Shown here one piece after another: positions 1 through 6,038 of a stretch of DNA of 9,769 nt. The position numbers and the translations under genes are program-made. The stretch is from Clostridia bacterium (GTDB taxonomy: Bacteria > Bacillota > Clostridia > Oscillospirales > CAG-272). Each line of letters opens with the position of its first letter. Position 1 is the first letter of the stretch. The stretch is taken from contig JAGAFM010000074.1 of assembly GCA_017612655.1 (NCBI GenBank), positions 1 through 9,769 on the forward strand, read 5' to 3'. The notes under the pieces are model-generated. The model was not told the DNA's origin, did no database searches, and was given only the letters and a program-made list of their open reading frames with translations.

Positions 1-1
1 C

Positions 2-391
2 CCGCTCGTCACCCCAACCAGCCAGATCGTCGGCACCCAAGCGGTGATGAACGTTCTGACCGGGGAACGGTATAAGATGGTTCCCAAGGAATCCAAGGCG
101 CTGTTTGCCGGGGAATACGGACAAGTTCCCGGCGAAGTGGACGAAGAGGTCCGGGCAAAGGTGCTGGGCGGCTCGCCGGTTATCACCTGCCGTCCGGCGG
201 ATCTGATTGAGCCCGAAATGGAAAAACTCCGGGCAGAGACCGCTTCCTTCGCCAAGAGCGAGGAAGACGTCCTCAGCTGCGCCCTCTTCCCGCAGGTGGC
301 GCCGAAATTCATTGAGAAGCGTGACCGTCCCGCGGAAGAACCGAAAGCGGTGGGCAAGAGGATCCTCTACGTGGAGGACCTCTCCCGATAA
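2..391 (+). CDS. Oxaloacetate decarboxylase alpha subunit-like protein, C-terminal fragment
   Basis: This is the last 129 residues of a gene that begins upstream of the window; the frame is open from base 2 to the TAA at 389-391. The peptide opens with PLVTPTSQIVGTQAV and continues through NVLTGERYKMV, which is the conserved C-terminal carboxylase region (PYC_OADA family) of oxaloacetate decarboxylase alpha, pyruvate carboxylase subunit B and the transcarboxylase 5S subunit. These enzymes move a carboxyl group between oxaloacetate (or pyruvate) and a biotin carrier, using a metal-containing TIM barrel that lies outside this window. The protein ends soon after the FIEKRD segment, and no Ala/Pro linker or MKM biotinylation site follows, so the biotin carrier must be a separate protein. 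Clostridial homologues often have this biotin-free form. The choice between decarboxylase and another carboxyltransferase cannot be made from this end. Confidence 0.85.
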   Translation, partial: PLVTPTSQIVGTQAVMNVLTGERYKMVPKESKALFAGEYGQVPGEVDEEVRAKVLGGSPVITCRPADLIEPEMEKLRAETASFAKSEEDVLSCALFPQVAPKFIEKRDRPAEEPKAVGKRILYVEDLSR

Positions 392-399
392 ACAAACAG

Positions 400-435
400 C
401 GGAGCGGATCTCGCTCCGGATCGGCTCCGCCCGAT
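400..435 (+). other. Two tandem hairpins after the decarboxylase gene
   Basis: Just 8 bp after the stop codon, CGGAGCG (400-406) and CGCTCCG (412-418) form a perfect 7-bp stem with a 5-nt loop. ATCGG (420-424) and CCGAT (431-435) form a second stem right after it. Neither is followed by a run of T. They may protect the 3' end of the upstream mRNA or be part of a compound terminator with the hairpin at 445-470. Function is inferred. Confidence 0.4.
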
Positions 436-444
436 TGAAAGAGC

Positions 445-477
445 ATGGGTTGCCGGGTGCGGCAGCCCGTTCCTTTC
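445..477 (+). terminator. Possible intrinsic terminator with a weak U-tract
   Basis: GGGTTGCC (447-454) pairs with GGCAGCCC (461-468) around a 6-nt loop, with one T-G pair, and the stem can extend by two pairs at its base. The bases after it, GTTCCTTTCT, are pyrimidine-rich but not a clean T-run. It is placed correctly to end transcription of the decarboxylase gene before the Sel1-protein gene. It would be a weak terminator at best. Confidence 0.4.
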
Positions 478-556
478 TGCGCCGGGACGGATGCCCGGCG
501 GAACCGTTCCACCCAAATACCCGCTCTTTAGGGGAGAAAGAAAAGAGGGAAACGAC

Positions 557-1393
557 TTGTCAGAGGAACTGAACCGGGAACTGGCGAACTGGATCGCGGA
601 GGAAGTGAAGAAGGAATATCTGAAGCGGCCTTATGCGAATCAGGTTTTGGGCAGCGAGGAGATTGCGCGCCGGATGCAGAAGGCCGTCGAGCTGAATGAT
701 GCCGGAGTGCAGTATGCACTGGGTCGGGACTCGTATTTCGGATTCGGCGTGGAGAAGAGCCCCGCTTCGGCAGCCCACTGGCTGGAGATGGCGGCGGAGC
801 AGGGCGACGATGAGGCGCAGTGTCTGCTTTTTTCATGCTGTATTCTCGGCGTGGGAAAGGAGAAAAGCGAAGACCAGGGATACGACTGGCTGAAAAGGGC
901 TGCGGAACAGGGCAACGCGCTGGCGCAGAAAGCACTGCGCAGGATTCAGGAGGGGCTGCAGGAGGAGGCAGAGAAGGCCCATAGGTCTGCCGAGCGGCTG
1001 AAGAATCGGAGAATCGCTTTTCAAATTCTCGCCCTGCTCGGCGCGGTCCTGGCGGCCTATCTCTTTACGCTGGGCACGCCACTCTATATCTGGACGAAGG
1101 AGCATTCCCGGGAACTGTTCTTCCTTCTGAAACCGGTATTTCAGCTGCTCGCCATCGTGCTCTCTTCGCTGGGAGGGGCGGTGGGGGTCGGGCTGCTTCT
1201 TGGATCGATCGCTGTCCCGCTCGGAATCGCTGGCGCGGTCGTGGGCGGAGTCGGCGGACTTGTGTCGATCTTCCTGTATGAAAACCCGGACGCTTTTCAG
1301 ATCTCGAAGATCGCCGCGTTCGCGGTGATGGGAGCGGCGGCGGTTCTGCTGGTCATCCAGCTGATCCGAAGAATTGCGAGGATCGGGAAGTGA
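557..1393 (+). CDS. Sel1-like repeat protein with C-terminal membrane domain
   Basis: The TTG start at 557 is chosen because GAGGG (545-549) sits 7 nt before it; the in-frame ATG at 491 lies inside a perfect hairpin and has no good ribosome binding site. From TTG the product is 278 residues. Two Sel1-like (SLR, TPR-related) repeats span about residues 43-88 and 89-124, marked by A..GVQYALG...FGFGV....ASAAHWLEMAAEQGDDEAQ and WLKRAAEQGNALAQ. A charged helical linker (126-152) leads into about four hydrophobic segments (roughly 153-178, 187-210, 211-240 and 248-271), the middle ones very rich in Gly, Val and Ala. Sel1 repeats usually bind protein partners, so this looks like a cytoplasmic docking module tethered to the membrane. 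No catalytic motif is visible. Its last codons overlap the next gene by 4 bp (GTGA), implying translational coupling. The specific function is unknown. Confidence 0.8.
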   Translation: MSEELNRELANWIAEEVKKEYLKRPYANQVLGSEEIARRMQKAVELNDAGVQYALGRDSYFGFGVEKSPASAAHWLEMAAEQGDDEAQCLLFSCCILGVGKEKSEDQGYDWLKRAAEQGNALAQKALRRIQEGLQEEAEKAHRSAERLKNRRIAFQILALLGAVLAAYLFTLGTPLYIWTKEHSRELFFLLKPVFQLLAIVLSSLGGAVGVGLLLGSIAVPLGIAGAVVGGVGGLVSIFLYENPDAFQISKIAAFAVMGAAAVLLVIQLIRRIARIGK

Positions 1394-1878
1394 AACGGGT
1401 TCTGGTGAAGTCGGTCTATGACGCTTTCGACTATGTAATGGCGCACTATTATCCTGCCGGGCTGGAGGAGTTTGCGGAGGAAAGGGATTCCTACGCCGTC
1501 ATTTCGATTCAGGATACCCATACGCAGGGGTTTGGCTTTGTGTTCGCGGAGAACCGGTGCTGCGAAGGCGTTCTGACCCTCTACTTCGACGATGTCGAGC
1601 GGGAAGCGGAAGGCGCTGTGCTGTTTTCCAGGGCGCAGGCGGCAGAGATCCTTTCGTTTATTCAGTCCCATCGGAGTGCGGATACCCTCCTGATTCACTG
1701 CTACGGGGGAGAATCCCGCTCCCGGGCTGTCGGCGCATTTGCAGTGAATATGCTGGGCGGCGACAACAGCCGCTACTTCAAGGAAGGAAATCCAAACCGT
1801 CATGTTTACGACACGTTGACGGAAGTCTGGCTAGAACGTTCGGCATCCTCCCCCGAATGCCGGGATTCTCCGAAATAG
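1390..1878 (+). CDS. CX5R protein phosphatase (tyrosine/dual-specificity-like)
   Basis: The GTG start at 1390 overlaps the previous gene's TGA. The 162-residue product carries HCYGGESRSRA, a CX5R phosphatase signature with the presumed nucleophile Cys104 and phosphate-binding Arg110, followed by a second SR pair as in the small bacterial PTP/DSP-like family. Upstream, LTLYFDDVE at about residues 62-70 would be the region supplying the general-acid Asp. Downstream, GGDNSRYF and NPNRHVYDTL (123-142) match the C-terminal region I recall from this family. The family hydrolyses phosphate esters, often phosphoprotein, through a phosphocysteine intermediate. The substrate cannot be read from sequence. 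Coupling to the Sel1 membrane protein suggests that protein is a partner, scaffold or substrate, which is inference. No signal peptide or membrane segment is present, so it should be cytosolic. Family assignment is fairly sure, activity on protein less so. Confidence 0.75.
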   Translation: MKRVLVKSVYDAFDYVMAHYYPAGLEEFAEERDSYAVISIQDTHTQGFGFVFAENRCCEGVLTLYFDDVEREAEGAVLFSRAQAAEILSFIQSHRSADTLLIHCYGGESRSRAVGAFAVNMLGGDNSRYFKEGNPNRHVYDTLTEVWLERSASSPECRDSPK

Positions 1879-1882
1879 CCTC

Positions 1883-1911
1883 TTGACAAGAAGAACCAAC
1901 CGTGCTATACT
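1883..1911 (+). promoter_or_regulatory. Sigma-A-type promoter for the thrS operon
   Basis: TTGACA (1883-1888) and TATACT (1906-1911) are separated by exactly 17 bp, a near-consensus housekeeping promoter. It begins 5 bp after the phosphatase stop codon and would start transcription near 1918, just upstream of the T-box leader. Confidence 0.85.
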
Positions 1912-1939
1912 TTTGCAGAAAACGGACGGACACGTCGGT

Positions 1940-2099
1940 TACGTTCCGGACAGCAAGCGCAGGAATGCGTCAGAGAGAGGGATCTGAGGCTGAGAGTCCC
2001 TTGGGCTGAACGGTGTGACCGGTACCACCGGACGGGACAATCAAACAAGCATCCAAAAGAGAAAAATACGGGTGGAACCGTGCGATTCGTCGCACCCCG
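1940..2099 (+). promoter_or_regulatory. T-box riboswitch (threonine tRNA-sensing leader)
   Basis: The antiterminator is clear: CGGG (2069-2072) pairs with CCCG (2096-2099), the 7-nt bulge TGGAACC (2073-2079) follows, and GTGCG (2080-2084) pairs with CGCAC (2091-2095). The bulge TGGA would pair with a tRNA ending UCCA, meaning discriminator U, which fits Bacillota tRNA-Thr. Upstream, stem I is visible: TCCGG (1945-1949) with CCGGA (2028-2032), GCGTCAG (1967-1973) with GCTGAACG (2005-2012) allowing a bulged A, the AGAGAG element near 1972-1977, and a distal hairpin AGGGA/TCCCT around 1978-2001. Threonine ACC triplets occur at 2018-2020, 2024-2026 and 2027-2029; the first, followed by G, is my best specifier candidate. 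Uncharged tRNA-Thr should stabilise the antiterminator, which excludes the terminator through shared bases 2097-2099. Confidence 0.9.
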
Positions 2100-2132
2100 G
2101 TACAGAATTTTCTGTGCCGGTTTTTTGTTTTT
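2097..2132 (+). terminator. T-box-controlled intrinsic terminator
   Basis: CCGGTACAGA (2097-2106) pairs with TCTGTGCCGG (2111-2120) around a 4-nt loop with one T-G pair, followed by six T, a G and five more T. Its 5' strand shares bases 2097-2099 with the antiterminator, so the two structures are mutually exclusive. This is the off state of the thrS leader. Confidence 0.9.
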
Positions 2133-2162
2133 GTATCATAATCCGAAAAGGAGAACAGAAAG

Positions 2163-4097
2163 ATGTTTACAATTTCATTTCAGGATCAGAAGCTGTCTTT
2201 TGAGACGCCGCTTTCCGTCTATGAAGCCGCCAAGGAAGCGGGTCTGACATCCCGTGAAACTCTCGCTGCGCTGGTGAACGGAAAACCGGTCGATCTGACC
2301 CGGGAACTGTCTTCCGACGCGGAGGTCACACTCCTGACTTTCGAAGACGACGAGGGGAAGCATATTTTCAACCATACCGCTTCCCATATCCTCGCGCAGG
2401 CGGTCAAGCGTCTTTACCCAGCCGCCAAGTTGACGATCGGACCGGCCATTGAAAACGGCTTCTACTACGATTTCGATTCCGAGGTGCCCTTCGATACCGC
2501 GGCGCTCTCCGCGCTGGAAGCGGAAATGAAGAAGATCGTCAAGGAAAATCTCCGGATCGAGCGGTTCTCGCTCCCCCGCGCCGAGGCGATTGCCCTGATG
2601 CAGAAAGCGGAGGAACCCTACAAGGTTCAGCTGATCGAAGAGCTCCCGGAGGGAGAGGAAATCTCCTTCTACCGTCAGGGAGAGTACACGGATCTCTGCG
2701 TCGGTCCGCACCTGTTCTCCACGTCCGCCGTCAAAGCCGTGAAGCTGACGGCGTGCACCGGTGCCTATTGGAAGGGAGATCAGAACAACAAGCAGCTTCA
2801 GAGAATCTACGGGGTCGCGTTCCCGTCCAAGGATCAGCTGAACGCTTATCTTGAACAGCAGGCGGAAGCGCTGAAGCGCGACCACAACAAACTGGGCAGG
2901 GAACTGGAGTTCTTCACGACCGTCGACTATATCGGACAGGGGCTTCCCATCCTGCTTCCGAAAGGCGCGAAGACCATTCAGCTGATGCAGCGGTTCGTGG
3001 AGGACGAAGAGGCGCGCCGCGGATACCTGCTGACCAAAACTCCGTTTATGGCGAAACGGGATCTCTACAAGATCTCCGGACACTGGAGCCATTACCGGGA
3101 CGGTATGTTCATTTTGGGAGATCCTGACGACGAAACAAAGGAATGCTATGCGCTTCGTCCGATGACTTGTCCGTTCCAGTATCAGGTCTTTCTGAACAAG
3201 AAGAGATCCTACCGCGAACTGCCCATGCGGCTCGGGGAAACCTCCACGCTGTTCCGGAACGAGGATTCCGGCGAGATGCACGGATTGATCCGCGTCCGGC
3301 AGTTCACACTGGCAGAGGGGCACCTGATTATCCGCCCCGAACAGCTTTCCGAAGAGTTTTCCGGTTGTCTGGATCTTGCCGTCTTCATGTTGAAGGCGGT
3401 CGGCCTTTACGAAGACTGCTCCTTCCGATTCTCTCAGTGGGATCCGAACCGGAAAGACAAGTACGAAGGAACGCCGGAACAGTGGGAGTTCGCCCAGAAC
3501 GCGATGCAGAAGCTGCTCGACGAAAACCACATCGACTACAAGATCGGAATCGACGAAGCGGCGTTCTACGGGCCGAAGCTCGACATTCAGATTAAGAACG
3601 TGTTCGGCAAGGAGGATACTCTGATCACCATTCAGATCGATATGCTACTGGCAAAGCGGTTCGGAATGGAATACGTCGATGCGGACAACACGCTGAAGAC
3701 ACCTTATATCATCCACCGCTCTTCTCTCGGGTGCTACGAGAGAACGCTTGCGCTTCTGATTGAGAAATATGCAGGCGCGATGCCGATGTTCATTGCACCG
3801 ACGCAGATTTCAATCCTTCCGATTGGATCCGAACACCTGGATTACGCATTTGACCTGAAGCGGAAATTCACCGAAGCCGGTCTGCGCGCGGAAGTGGACG
3901 ACCGCAACGAGACGATTGGCAGAAAGATCCGCGAAGCGCAGCTGGACAAAGTCCCCTACATGCTGATTATCGGCGACAAGGAGACCGGCGACGGAACCGT
4001 TTCTGTCCGCGGACGCAAAGGCGGCGACCTCGGTTCCATGTCTGTGTCCGACTTTATCGCCCGCTGCCAGGACGACGTCAAGAACCTTGTCAAGTAA
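2163..4097 (+). CDS. thrS: Threonyl-tRNA synthetase
   Basis: This cytosolic class II synthetase attaches threonine to tRNA-Thr using ATP. The ATG at 2163 follows AAAGGAG (2147-2153). At 644 residues it is full length. Domains in order are TGS (about 1-60), the editing domain (about 65-225), the catalytic core (about 240-535) and the anticodon-binding domain (about 545-640). The four editing residues are present (H71, H75, C179, H183), so removal of mischarged serine should be intact. Zinc ligands fit C336, H387 and H518. Motif 2 is seen at FRNED (364-368) and motif 3 at LGCYERTLALLIE (522-534). The motif around the zinc Cys reads MTCPFQYQ rather than the common MNCPGH, and motif 3 has CYERT rather than SxERF, placing it in a less common ThrRS branch. 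It is first in the T-box-controlled operon, so it should rise when threonine is scarce. Confidence 0.97.
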   Translation: MFTISFQDQKLSFETPLSVYEAAKEAGLTSRETLAALVNGKPVDLTRELSSDAEVTLLTFEDDEGKHIFNHTASHILAQAVKRLYPAAKLTIGPAIENGFYYDFDSEVPFDTAALSALEAEMKKIVKENLRIERFSLPRAEAIALMQKAEEPYKVQLIEELPEGEEISFYRQGEYTDLCVGPHLFSTSAVKAVKLTACTGAYWKGDQNNKQLQRIYGVAFPSKDQLNAYLEQQAEALKRDHNKLGRELEFFTTVDYIGQGLPILLPKGAKTIQLMQRFVEDEEARRGYLLTKTPFMAKRDLYKISGHWSHYRDGMFILGDPDDETKECYALRPMTCPFQYQVFLNKKRSYRELPMRLGETSTLFRNEDSGEMHGLIRVRQFTLAEGHLIIRPEQLSEEFSGCLDLAVFMLKAVGLYEDCSFRFSQWDPNRKDKYEGTPEQWEFAQNAMQKLLDENHIDYKIGIDEAAFYGPKLDIQIKNVFGKEDTLITIQIDMLLAKRFGMEYVDADNTLKTPYIIHRSSLGCYERTLALLIEKYAGAMPMFIAPTQISILPIGSEHLDYAFDLKRKFTEAGLRAEVDDRNETIGRKIREAQLDKVPYMLIIGDKETGDGTVSVRGRKGGDLGSMSVSDFIARCQDDVKNLVK

Positions 4098-4136
4098 TAC
4101 GGATTCTGATTTATACTTGGGAAAGGAGGGCCTCAG

Positions 4137-5222
4137 ATGGAACAAATCCTGCATCCGGATACCGTGGCGCTGGACGAATCCGGCCACGCGATCGTGATTA
4201 TCGACCAGACCCTCCTTCCTGCCTCCCTGACGCTGATCTCCCTGAAAACCAGAGAAGAGTTCTTTGACGCGATCGCTACGCTGAAGGTTCGGGGCGCTCC
4301 CGCCATCGGCGTGACGGCCGCGATGGCCTACTATCTGATGGCGTGGCGGCATGTTGCTGACTGCCCTGGAATTCCGTTTTCCGAATTATCCTCCCGCCTG
4401 GAGGAGGATCGGGCATATCTCGCGAAGTCCCGTCCGACCGCGGTCAACCTGTTCTGGGCTCTGGATCGCATGAAACAGGTATTACAGCACTGTTCCCCCT
4501 TCTCAGGCAGCGAGATTCTGGAACGGCTCCGCAGCGAGTGCTTTGCAATCCGGGACGAAGATATCCGCGTCTGCCGCGCGATTGGGGAGCACGGGCTCGC
4601 TTTGCTGCATCCGGGAGACGGGGTTTTGACACATTGCAACGCTGGGCGTTTGGCAACGGTCCGGTACGGGACGGCGCTTGCCCCGGTCTATCTGGCGGAG
4701 GAAAGAGGTTTTTCTCTCAAGGTCTATTCGGATGAGACGCGGCCGCTGCTCCAGGGGGCGCGGCTGACCTGTACGGAACTGAGCGCTTCTGGCGTGGACG
4801 TGACGCTGTTGTGCGACGGAATGTCCGGGTCTCTGATGCGGTCCGGCGCGGTTCAGATCATCTTCGTCGGGGCGGACCGGATTGCGGCGAACGGGGACGT
4901 GGTCAACAAAATCGGAACTTCCGTCCTCGCCTGCGCGGCCAAGCGTTACGGGATTCCGTTCTATGTCTGCGCGCCGACTTCCACGATCGACATGGACTGT
5001 CCGACCGGGTCGGAGATTCCGATCGAGCAGCGTGCTCCGGAGGAAGTCACCAGCCTGTGGTACGAGAAGAGAATGGCCCCTGAGGGAATCGGGGTTTACA
5101 ATCCGGCATTCGACATCACCGATTCCGACCTGATCACCGGTGTGATCACGGAAAACGGGATCCTTCGTCCCCCGTTTGCGGAAGGCCTTGCGAAACTGTT
5201 TGTGGAAAAAAGGAAACAATGA
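4137..5222 (+). CDS. mtnA: S-methyl-5-thioribose-1-phosphate isomerase (MtnA)
   Basis: MtnA converts methylthioribose-1-phosphate to methylthioribulose-1-phosphate in methionine salvage, in the cytosol. The start ATG has AAAGGAGG at an ideal distance. The 361-residue length is usual for the family, which is related to eIF2B alpha/beta/delta. Family motifs are VRGAPAIG (51-58), THCNAG (165-170) with catalytic Cys167, VGADRIAANGDVVNKIGT (244-261) with catalytic Asp247, and APTSTID (279-285). No other methionine-salvage gene is in the window. MtnA enzymes can also act on 5-deoxyribose-1-phosphate in the dihydroxyacetone phosphate shunt, so the physiological substrate could be either or both. It starts 39 bp after thrS with no terminator between, and its TGA overlaps the next gene by 4 bp. 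It is therefore probably read from the T-box promoter, an unusual regulatory link for this enzyme. Confidence 0.93.
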   Translation: MEQILHPDTVALDESGHAIVIIDQTLLPASLTLISLKTREEFFDAIATLKVRGAPAIGVTAAMAYYLMAWRHVADCPGIPFSELSSRLEEDRAYLAKSRPTAVNLFWALDRMKQVLQHCSPFSGSEILERLRSECFAIRDEDIRVCRAIGEHGLALLHPGDGVLTHCNAGRLATVRYGTALAPVYLAEERGFSLKVYSDETRPLLQGARLTCTELSASGVDVTLLCDGMSGSLMRSGAVQIIFVGADRIAANGDVVNKIGTSVLACAAKRYGIPFYVCAPTSTIDMDCPTGSEIPIEQRAPEEVTSLWYEKRMAPEGIGVYNPAFDITDSDLITGVITENGILRPPFAEGLAKLFVEKRKQ

Positions 5223-5818
5223 TGAGATTCTTTCGGCTCCCCAAGTCACCGATGAACGTCCTGCCCGGGGCAAAGCAGATCAAAACGATCTGGTTCGTGC
5301 TGGCGGCATTTCTGGCCGCGTCAGGGGTGGTGTGCGTTTTCAATGGAAGGGACGGGAACTGGCTTGCGCTGGCGGAGAGTGTTTTGTCCGCCGCTGCTGC
5401 GGTGCTCCATGTACGGACGTTCTGCCGGAAGGCGGTCGGCTTGGTGATGTCCTTTTTTCCGACGACCTGCCTGCTGGTTGCCGTGCGTGTCCTGTTTAAA
5501 CTGATCGGGATTCCGTCCCGGTTCGGGGAAGGCACGGAATCTCCGTTCGTCCTCCTGCTGATAATCGAAATCCTTTTCTGGGCGGCCTTCTGTCTCTGCG
5601 CGTATTTTGCCCTGATGGGAAAGGCGAAGCTGATGCTTCCTCTCGCCATGCTCCTGTTCGCGTTCTTTTACATCTTCGTGGAGGTCAATCTGAGGAGTTT
5701 TCTGGAAATCGCGCGTCTGATTCTCTTCCTCCTGCTTCTCTGGATGCCGATCGACGCGGTCTGCTTCACTTCCGCTCCGGGCTTTCCCGGTTCAGGAGAC
5801 GAAAAACCCGGGCTGTAA
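5219..5818 (+). CDS. Six-helix integral membrane protein of unknown function
   Basis: The ATG at 5219 overlaps the mtnA stop as ATGA; a second ATG follows at once at 5222 and either could be used, with AAAAAAGGA upstream as binding site. The 199-residue product is strongly hydrophobic, with about six membrane segments near residues 24-41, 48-66, 74-97, 109-131, 137-156 and 160-182, joined by short loops, and a short polar C-terminal tail (PGSGDEKPGL). The N-terminal stretch before the first helix is basic, consistent with a cytoplasmic N-terminus. I recognise no transporter, enzyme or signalling motif. Its tight coupling to mtnA could mean a role in handling a methylthio- or deoxy-pentose compound, or merely co-transcription; this is inference. 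It is the last gene before a strong terminator. Confidence 0.75.
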   Translation: MMRFFRLPKSPMNVLPGAKQIKTIWFVLAAFLAASGVVCVFNGRDGNWLALAESVLSAAAAVLHVRTFCRKAVGLVMSFFPTTCLLVAVRVLFKLIGIPSRFGEGTESPFVLLLIIEILFWAAFCLCAYFALMGKAKLMLPLAMLLFAFFYIFVEVNLRSFLEIARLILFLLLLWMPIDAVCFTSAPGFPGSGDEKPGL

Positions 5819-5881
5819 CGGGAGTCCTCTCCCCTTCGCTGAAAGGCTGTCTCCCGGCTGGATGGAATGTGCAGGATCCCT

Positions 5882-5914
5882 GCTCCCGATTCCCTGTCGG
5901 GAGCCTGTTTTTTC
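5882..5914 (+). terminator. Intrinsic terminator of the thrS-mtnA operon
   Basis: GCTCCCGA (5882-5889) and TCGGGAGC (5897-5904) form a perfect 8-bp stem with a 7-nt loop, followed by a T-rich tract with two runs of T. It lies 64 bp after the membrane-protein stop and is the first convincing terminator after the T-box, which defines the end of the operon. Confidence 0.9.
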
Positions 5915-5943
5915 CTTTTTTTCGAAGAAATGCCTGGATATGG

Positions 5944-5972
5944 TTGATTTGAAGACGAATTTATGATACAAT
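5944..5972 (+). promoter_or_regulatory. Promoter for the SLH/SH3 surface-protein gene
   Basis: TTGATT (5944-5949) and TACAAT (5967-5972) are 17 bp apart, and TGA at 5964-5966 gives an extended -10. Transcription would begin near 5979, about 60 nt before the ATG at 6039. An overlapping TATGAT (5962-5967) has a worse spacing. Confidence 0.6.
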
Positions 5973-6038
5973 TCAACACTAGGTTGTGATCTTTTGATCC
6001 TGTCATTCTCGGTTCCCATGGAAGGAGTGATTTGACCG

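Noticed and set aside
491..556. N-terminal extension of the Sel1 protein from ATG 491
   Set aside because: The ATG is inside a perfect hairpin (480-500) and lacks a good ribosome binding site, while TTG 557 has GAGGG 7 nt upstream; the extra residues look unlike a protein N-terminus.
1841..1862. CGGCAT/ATGCCG inverted repeat near the end of the phosphatase gene
   Set aside because: It lies inside the coding sequence, has a 10-nt loop and no T-run, so it is not a credible terminator.
2015..2203. A 62-codon + strand frame across the T-box leader
   Set aside because: It runs through the antiterminator and terminator and overlaps the thrS start in another frame; RNA structure explains the sequence better.
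2175..3530. A 451-codon open frame on the - strand inside thrS
   Set aside because: It is antisense to a fully conserved synthetase; the translation is rich in Arg, Leu and Gln without recognisable motifs, typical of a shadow frame in GC-rich coding DNA.
4087..4117. Possible internal promoter before mtnA (TTGTCA and TATACT)
   Set aside because: The spacer is 19 bp, and the start would fall on the mtnA ribosome binding site, leaving almost no leader. Kept only as a caution against the operon claim.
4503..5273. A 256-codon open frame on the - strand over mtnA
   Set aside because: It mirrors MtnA coding sequence, has an Arg-rich low-information translation and no ribosome binding site of note.
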